Below, piece after piece: positions 60,701 through 64,000 of a stretch of 64,000 nt of DNA. Under the pieces are notes generated by a model. The model was not told the DNA's origin. It saw only the letters and a list, made by a program, of their open reading frames with translations, and ran no database searches. The stretch's first letter is position 1. Every line of letters begins with the position of its first letter. This DNA comes from Hippophae tibetana (Eukaryota; Streptophyta; Magnoliopsida; Rosales; Elaeagnaceae). The DNA lies in assembly GCA_037013495.1 (NCBI GenBank), contig CM072808.1, positions 45,866,068 through 45,930,067 of the forward strand. Direction: 5' to 3'. The translations under genes were made by a program, and so were the position numbers.

Positions 60701-62061
60701 AAAGGAAAGGAAGGTACATATAAAACTGCCGACTCGATTTCATCTGACATTAATTTTATTTTTTCCTTTCCTAAAACCTTTACATTCTCACCATTTGCAA
60801 TTGAAACTTGTGAAGGATTTGCTAATTTTTCAAACTTATGAGACTTTGACACATGGTTTGTCATATGATCTGTGGCACCTGAATCTACAACCCAAAAATC
60901 ATGCAACATATTTATTTTAAGAGCAGTTTTAAAGGCTTTTATGATACCTTGCATGTCCTCTTGTGGTATGAGTTTTGTATCTGCCAAGAAGCCCGCAAAC
61001 TTGCCTAGCAATGCTGTTGAGTTTCCTTCTTCTATGCTATCTACACAGTCAATTCTAGCTCCTCTTGTCTTGCTTTGAAGATACAACATAAACTCATTCA
61101 TGAGTTCAGCTGGATTCGCTGTGAAGTTCTTGAATGGATCAGACCCATTAGAGGTAGAGGCAAAAGCATGATTAGCACGGAGTCCAGTACGATTCACTTT
61201 CTGTAAACCCTTATCCTTTATAAAATCAGGTTTTAATTCTGGATGTAGAATCCAACATGTGTCCTTAACATGGCCCGTATGGTTGCAATGTTGACACTTC
61301 AAGTTTGGATGCTTCCCTTTGTACTTCCTCTCGTTGGTTAGATAGGCTCTTGCCTCAGGTGAACTAGCCATTGTATCCTTGTTCATGACTTTCCTTCTTA
61401 CTTCTTCACGTTGAATTGTCGCACATACATTGGTGAAGGAAGGAAGTTCAGTATTCATGAGTATATGGCATCGTATATCTTCATATGTTGAATCCAGACT
61501 GGACAAAAGTTGAAATATCTTATCTTCTTCCGCTCTCTTTCGTAGCAGAGCTACATCGGTTGTATGAGGACGATATATTTCCAACTCATTCCACATGCTT
61601 TTCATGCTTCCTAAGAGTTGTACAAAAGGCTTGCCATCTTGTTGCAGATCTGAGATGTCTTTCTTTAATTGAAAAACTCGTGCAGCATTATTTTGACTGC
61701 CATACATTTCCTTGACCGTCTCCCATAGTTGGTATGCAGATTCAGAGTAACTGAATATTTCAGCTAATTTACGTTCCATGGAATTTAGGAGCCATGACAT
61801 AACCAGCTGATCCTTACTAAGCCAGGATTCATAGGTTGGTGAGGAAACATCAGGTACTTCGATGCTTCCATTTATGAACCCCAACTTGGACCTTCCACCT
61901 AGAGCCAGAGACACTGCTCTTGACCAAGGCAGGTAATTAAACTCATTCAACAAGACTGAGCTTAATCTTTGATTTGGGTTGACATCCACCTCATGCATAT
62001 TCATGAAGGAAAGCACTGATGAACTTTCAGCTTCTGATCCTAGCGGCTTGTCTTCAGCCAT
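57730..62061 (-). CDS. Ty1/copia gag-pol polyprotein, complete
   Basis: 1443 residues from the ATG at 62061 (MAEDKPLGSEAESSS); the frame is open further upstream to about 62142 but without an ATG. Domains in order: copia-type gag (NEFNYLPWSRAVSLALGG), CCHC knuckle CQHCNHTGHVKDTC (about 61255-61300), aspartic protease VVDSGATDHMT (about 60865-60897), integrase zinc region (HQRLAHPS, CETCHLSK) and DDE core (VHSDVWGP, DNGTEY, GTPQQNGVAERKNR), reverse transcriptase (ARLVARGFTQ, MDVKNAFLHGDL, YVDD at 58672-58683), and RNase H (YCDADWAG, SSAEAEY). Integrase before RT defines Ty1/copia. All catalytic signatures checked by eye are intact. It would form virus-like particles in the cytoplasm, copy its RNA and insert the cDNA in the nucleus. 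Confidence 0.95.
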   Translation of the reverse strand: MAEDKPLGSEAESSSVLSFMNMHEVDVNPNQRLSSVLLNEFNYLPWSRAVSLALGGRSKLGFINGSIEVPDVSSPTYESWLSKDQLVMSWLLNSMERKLAEIFSYSESAYQLWETVKEMYGSQNNAARVFQLKKDISDLQQDGKPFVQLLGSMKSMWNELEIYRPHTTDVALLRKRAEEDKIFQLLSSLDSTYEDIRCHILMNTELPSFTNVCATIQREEVRRKVMNKDTMASSPEARAYLTNERKYKGKHPNLKCQHCNHTGHVKDTCWILHPELKPDFIKDKGLQKVNRTGLRANHAFASTSNGSDPFKNFTANPAELMNEFMLYLQSKTRGARIDCVDSIEEGNSTALLGKFAGFLADTKLIPQEDMQGIIKAFKTALKINMLHDFWVVDSGATDHMTNHVSKSHKFEKLANPSQVSIANGENVKVLGKEKIKLMSDEIESAVLYVPSFPFQLLSVGKITNTLNCLAIFSPHNVIFQDCVTKKTIGEGFYLDGLYYISKSNPRGFQAKFNPIQDNQLWHQRLAHPSLPILSTLFPNLGNDEIACETCHLSKATRLPFNSSLSRASKCFELVHSDVWGPINESFDGYKYFVIFVDDFSRVTWLYLLKSKNEVMEVFKDFHNLVKNHFSSKIQTLRSDNGTEYMSHIMKQYLSIHGIMHQTSCVGTPQQNGVAERKNRDLLEKTRALMLQMNVPKRFWSQGVMAAAYIINRLPSRVLDFKSPLEVMKGRKINLSHLRVFGCICFVHIQSHHRDKLDPRAVKCIFLGYSSTQKGYKYYDPQLRRLIVSKDVRFYETNPFFSKSHEITSQGDDILDVFPLPRIELEAPQQQDPSHVNIDAFLTESNNEGSRLNGTLHEDGDNQDDPHNMVQDVNECEITPSAPRRNPMRVRQPPTRLQDFVTYKPTHPISNYVSYKRVTPTHAAFLSTISSYSEPQNFHEANSQEVWKEAMQEELKALDQHNTWSITKLPKGKKVVGCKWIYKLKFKSDGSIERYKARLVARGFTQTFEVDYKETFAPVAKMNTVRVLLSVAVNKGWSMYQMDVKNAFLHGDLKEEVYMKLPPGHPQSNELDLVCKLHKSIYGLKQSPRAWYAKLSSVLTSVGFKSSNADSSLFVRTGAMGKLVVLIYVDDLIITGDNADEIFNLKQSLKQRFVIKDLGILKYFLGIEMATSHKGLFLNQRKYILDLLKEANMSDAKPAITPLDSKLKPSLKGTPLRDISYYQRLVGKLIYLTITRPDITYSVSIVSQFMHSPTLEHLTLVKRILRYLKGSVGRGIIMKKNDNTQIMGYCDADWAGNAIDRKSTTGYCTFVGGNLVTWKSKKQTVIARSSAEAEYRAMASTACELIWLKGLLCDLGVPTTLPMSLFCDNQAAMHIASNPVFHERTKHIEVDCHYVREQVQSQVIQTHYTKSFDQLADIFTKPLASHQFQRLLSKLGSINLLDPA

Positions 62062-62116
62062 TTCAAAGATTGAAGATGCTAAGATAATAATAAAGCAGAA
62101 GCAAGTTAATTTTCCT

Positions 62117-62128
62117 GCTCTGATACCA
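62117..62128 (-). other. Element B primer-binding site (initiator tRNA-Met)
   Basis: TGGTATCAGAGC on the minus strand, directly adjacent to the LTR end at 62129. Confidence 0.92.
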
Positions 62129-62438
62129 TGAAGAAAAAACAAGAAATAACTCTACACAAAAGAGTTCTCTAGTTTGTATTATTTTCTTCATGTTTTCATT
62201 ACAATTGTATAGCTATTTATAAGGAAATTTTATTCCTTTAATTACTCTTTAAATTAAGCATTCCTTGTTTTACTCCTTGAATTAAGGATTCCTTGTTTTA
62301 CTCCTTGAATTAAGGATCCCTTGTTTTACTCCTTGAATTAAGGATTCCTTGTTTTACTCCTTGAATTAAGCTCCTTGTTTTATTCCTTGAATTAAGGTCC
62401 TTGTGTTTATTCTTTGAATTAAGAACTAATATCCAATA
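62129..62438 (-). repeat. Element B 5 prime LTR
   Basis: 310 bp, 308 identical to the other LTR, with the same tandem U3 units. Flanked outside by GCTTA. Confidence 0.92.
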
Positions 62439-63066
62439 GCTTAAGTTCATTATAGAATTTTACGTGAAATACACTTTTTTGCGCCGTGTGATATAAACTT
62501 CAAATGAAAATGAAGCATCTAAATTTCAATCGCACAACAATACTAGACATTACTAGGCTTAGTTGCATCGTATCGTGTTAAAAAAATTATTTGTATTATT
62601 CATTTCATTAATTCTTAAATTTTAATGCATTAAAGTTATTATTTTTAAATTTGAATTAAATATGATAAATTTAAAAATACAGTGAATTACAAAAAAAAAA
62701 TTAACAAGAAAAAGTGTTGGAAAGAAAAAACAAGGGTACAAGTTATATATATATATAATTTTTTATATTTTTATATATTAACTGTACATATTTAAAGAAT
62801 ATATTTTATCTTTTATCTCCTTAAATTTAACTTAAAATTTAAATAATATTTTATACTTATCGATAATTAAACCACTGGTCAAACATTTGAAAGAGTAACA
62901 AAAACAACGTAAACAAATGAGACCAAGTAAAAGCAACATGAAAATAGTACCTCAATTCACGCTAAAGAATTGTTCTTTACCTTTATTTATTCACTATTAT
63001 CAATCTTTTTCTATCTTTTCATTTTCTCAATCTCTCTCTCTCTCTCTAAGATTGTCGGTGATAAAC
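62439..63066 (+). promoter_or_regulatory. Upstream region of the GDI gene
   Basis: AT-rich DNA leading to a (TC)n tract (about 63027-63048) just before the GDI start, a usual plant 5 prime leader feature. Retrotransposon B inserted about 630 bp upstream of the start codon, on the opposite strand, so its 5 prime LTR faces away from GDI. Confidence 0.5.
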
Positions 63067-63153
63067 ATGGACGAAGAATATGACGTGATTGTATTAGGAA
63101 CTGGTCTCAAAGAATGCATTCTTAGTGGCCTTCTTTCTGTTGACGGATTCAAA
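63067..63153 (+). CDS. GDI: Rab GDP dissociation inhibitor, first exon (partial)
   Basis: 29 codons, [20 protein letters not shown] and onward to GFK, followed by GTAATC. This is the conserved amino end of plant Rab GDI, with the Gly-x-Gly dinucleotide-fold-like motif GTGLKEC of the GDI/REP superfamily. GDI extracts prenylated GDP-bound Rab GTPases from membranes and recycles them through the cytosol. The intron after this Lys is where plant GDI genes are normally split. The rest lies beyond the window. An ORF opens upstream, but the ATG at 63067 is the family start. Confidence 0.92.
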
Positions 63154-64000
63154 GTAATCTCTTCGTTCTCACTCTTTCTTAAATTTTATTTCTTTTAAAT
63201 ATTCTTAAATGTCTGATGCCCATTATTATCATAATATTGAATAAATAAGACAAGCTCTCTATTACATATTTTTTCTCTTCCTTTCATGGTTTCATATGAA
63301 TTTTATACATTATTTTTATTAGGATCCCATTTATCATCTCTCCAACTTTTTAAAATTTAATAGAATTGTAATTTTTTAATATATTTGATATATTTATTTT
63401 TCTTAATTTTATGTTAATTTTTATGAATTTTGAATTTATGAATACATATATACCCACGAATCTGTATTATATTGCTTGGGTATTGATACGATTACTTAGT
63501 AAAAATACGGACAATCAATCAATAATTATATTTTGATATTCTAAAAAATGTTATTTTTATCAAGAAAAATAAATAAGGTATGAAATAACATGTTTGTATC
63601 TAATTAGATGTTGAATTAATAACGTGAGATGTTGAAATAATTATAGTACCAATTTATTAATAAAATGTCAATTATATTATGAGATGTGATTGATGTATGG
63701 ATCATATTTATGATAAAAAGTATTTTTAAAAAAACAAAAAAAAAAATTGTCACCGTTGTGGTAAATTGTTTATTTCTTGTAACATGATTTAACTTTAGGG
63801 AAAATTCACACAAACTATCACTGGGAGTTCTTTTTGACTTACTTAAAGTTCCCTTTAATGCAAATATCCTTAAAACATTTCATTATAAATTAAAATGACG
63901 TGAACACTTATAGAAACAATTAGTATTTCCAAAGGGAACTTTTTTTTTTGAAGTGAAAATCTGGGATACGGGGCCAAAAGGGACTTATATTTTTGATTAA
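63154..64000 (+). other. GDI intron 1 (continues past the window)
   Basis: Starts with GTAATCTCTT. AT-rich, no second exon (expected to begin with the Val-Leu-x-Met-Asp-Arg-Asn region) was found before the window ends. The last 100 bases include GGGCCAAAAGGGACTTATAT, possibly part of a transposon. Confidence 0.7.

Larger units (their letters stand above)
57413..62438 (-). mobile_element. Young, apparently intact Ty1/copia retrotransposon B
   Basis: 5,026 bp with 310-bp LTRs (57413-57722 and 62129-62438) and perfect 5-bp target duplications GCTTA (57408-57412 and 62439-62443). The LTRs differ at only two positions (CTACAG against CTACAC; CCTTCAA against CCTTTAA), so insertion was recent. In element sense the primer site follows the 5 prime LTR directly, one uninterrupted gag-pol frame fills the interior, and a polypurine tract (CTCCCCCT on the plus strand, 57723 onward) precedes the 3 prime LTR. 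The family differs from A1/A2. All parts needed for autonomous movement are visible; actual activity is unknown. Confidence 0.95.

Noticed and set aside
62061..62142. Extended amino end of the element B polyprotein starting near 62142
   Set aside because: The first in-frame codon there is TTG, not ATG, and the segment overlaps the LTR and primer site; the ATG at 62061 begins the typical gag.

Overview
This is nuclear DNA from a flowering plant, most likely a eudicot. Genes are sparse, split by AT-rich introns with GT/AG borders, and separated by very AT-rich intergenic DNA. The proteins are plant ones: an SR splicing factor with RS repeats, a 2-oxoglutarate dioxygenase, an NPH3 homologue, a beta carbonic anhydrase and a Rab GDI. 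LTR retrotransposons and a decayed caulimovirid copy fill much of the rest. The species cannot be named from the sequence alone.

Layout. 1-2030: empty AT-rich DNA. 2040-7660: degenerate endogenous pararetrovirus, plus strand (movement protein, small coiled-coil ORF, coat protein with CCHC knuckle, protease remnant joined to a transactivator-like domain, promoter-like region, tRNA-Met primer site); no reverse transcriptase was found. 12009-16939: intact seven-exon SC35-type SR gene (256 aa) with a non-autonomous hAT-like insertion in an intron. 20377-22055: copia gag remnant with part of an LTR. 22080-22870: F-box pseudogene. 23669-26350: intact three-exon 2-ODD gene, minus strand, 360 aa. 28849-39419: pseudogene of the phototropism adaptor NPH3, split by two related defective Ty1/copia elements. 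41035-45567: intact nine-exon beta carbonic anhydrase, minus strand, 316 aa. 45568-53200: AT-rich desert. 53615-55393: single-exon J-like, Gln-rich protein. 57413-62438: young, apparently intact Ty1/copia element of another family, with LTRs differing at 2 of 310 positions and perfect 5-bp target duplications. 63067-63153: first exon of Rab GDP dissociation inhibitor, which continues beyond the window.

The four complete host genes are unrelated housekeeping or metabolic genes and form no pathway or operon. The window is mainly of interest for genome dynamics: an old viral copy with a domain junction, an NPH3 copy with stops, deletions and two transposon hits, two copia families sharing an LTR promoter module, and mobile-element debris in gene introns. 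I see no convincing previously undescribed system. All intron-exon structures were built by hand from splice signals, reading phase and family knowledge, and should be checked against transcripts.
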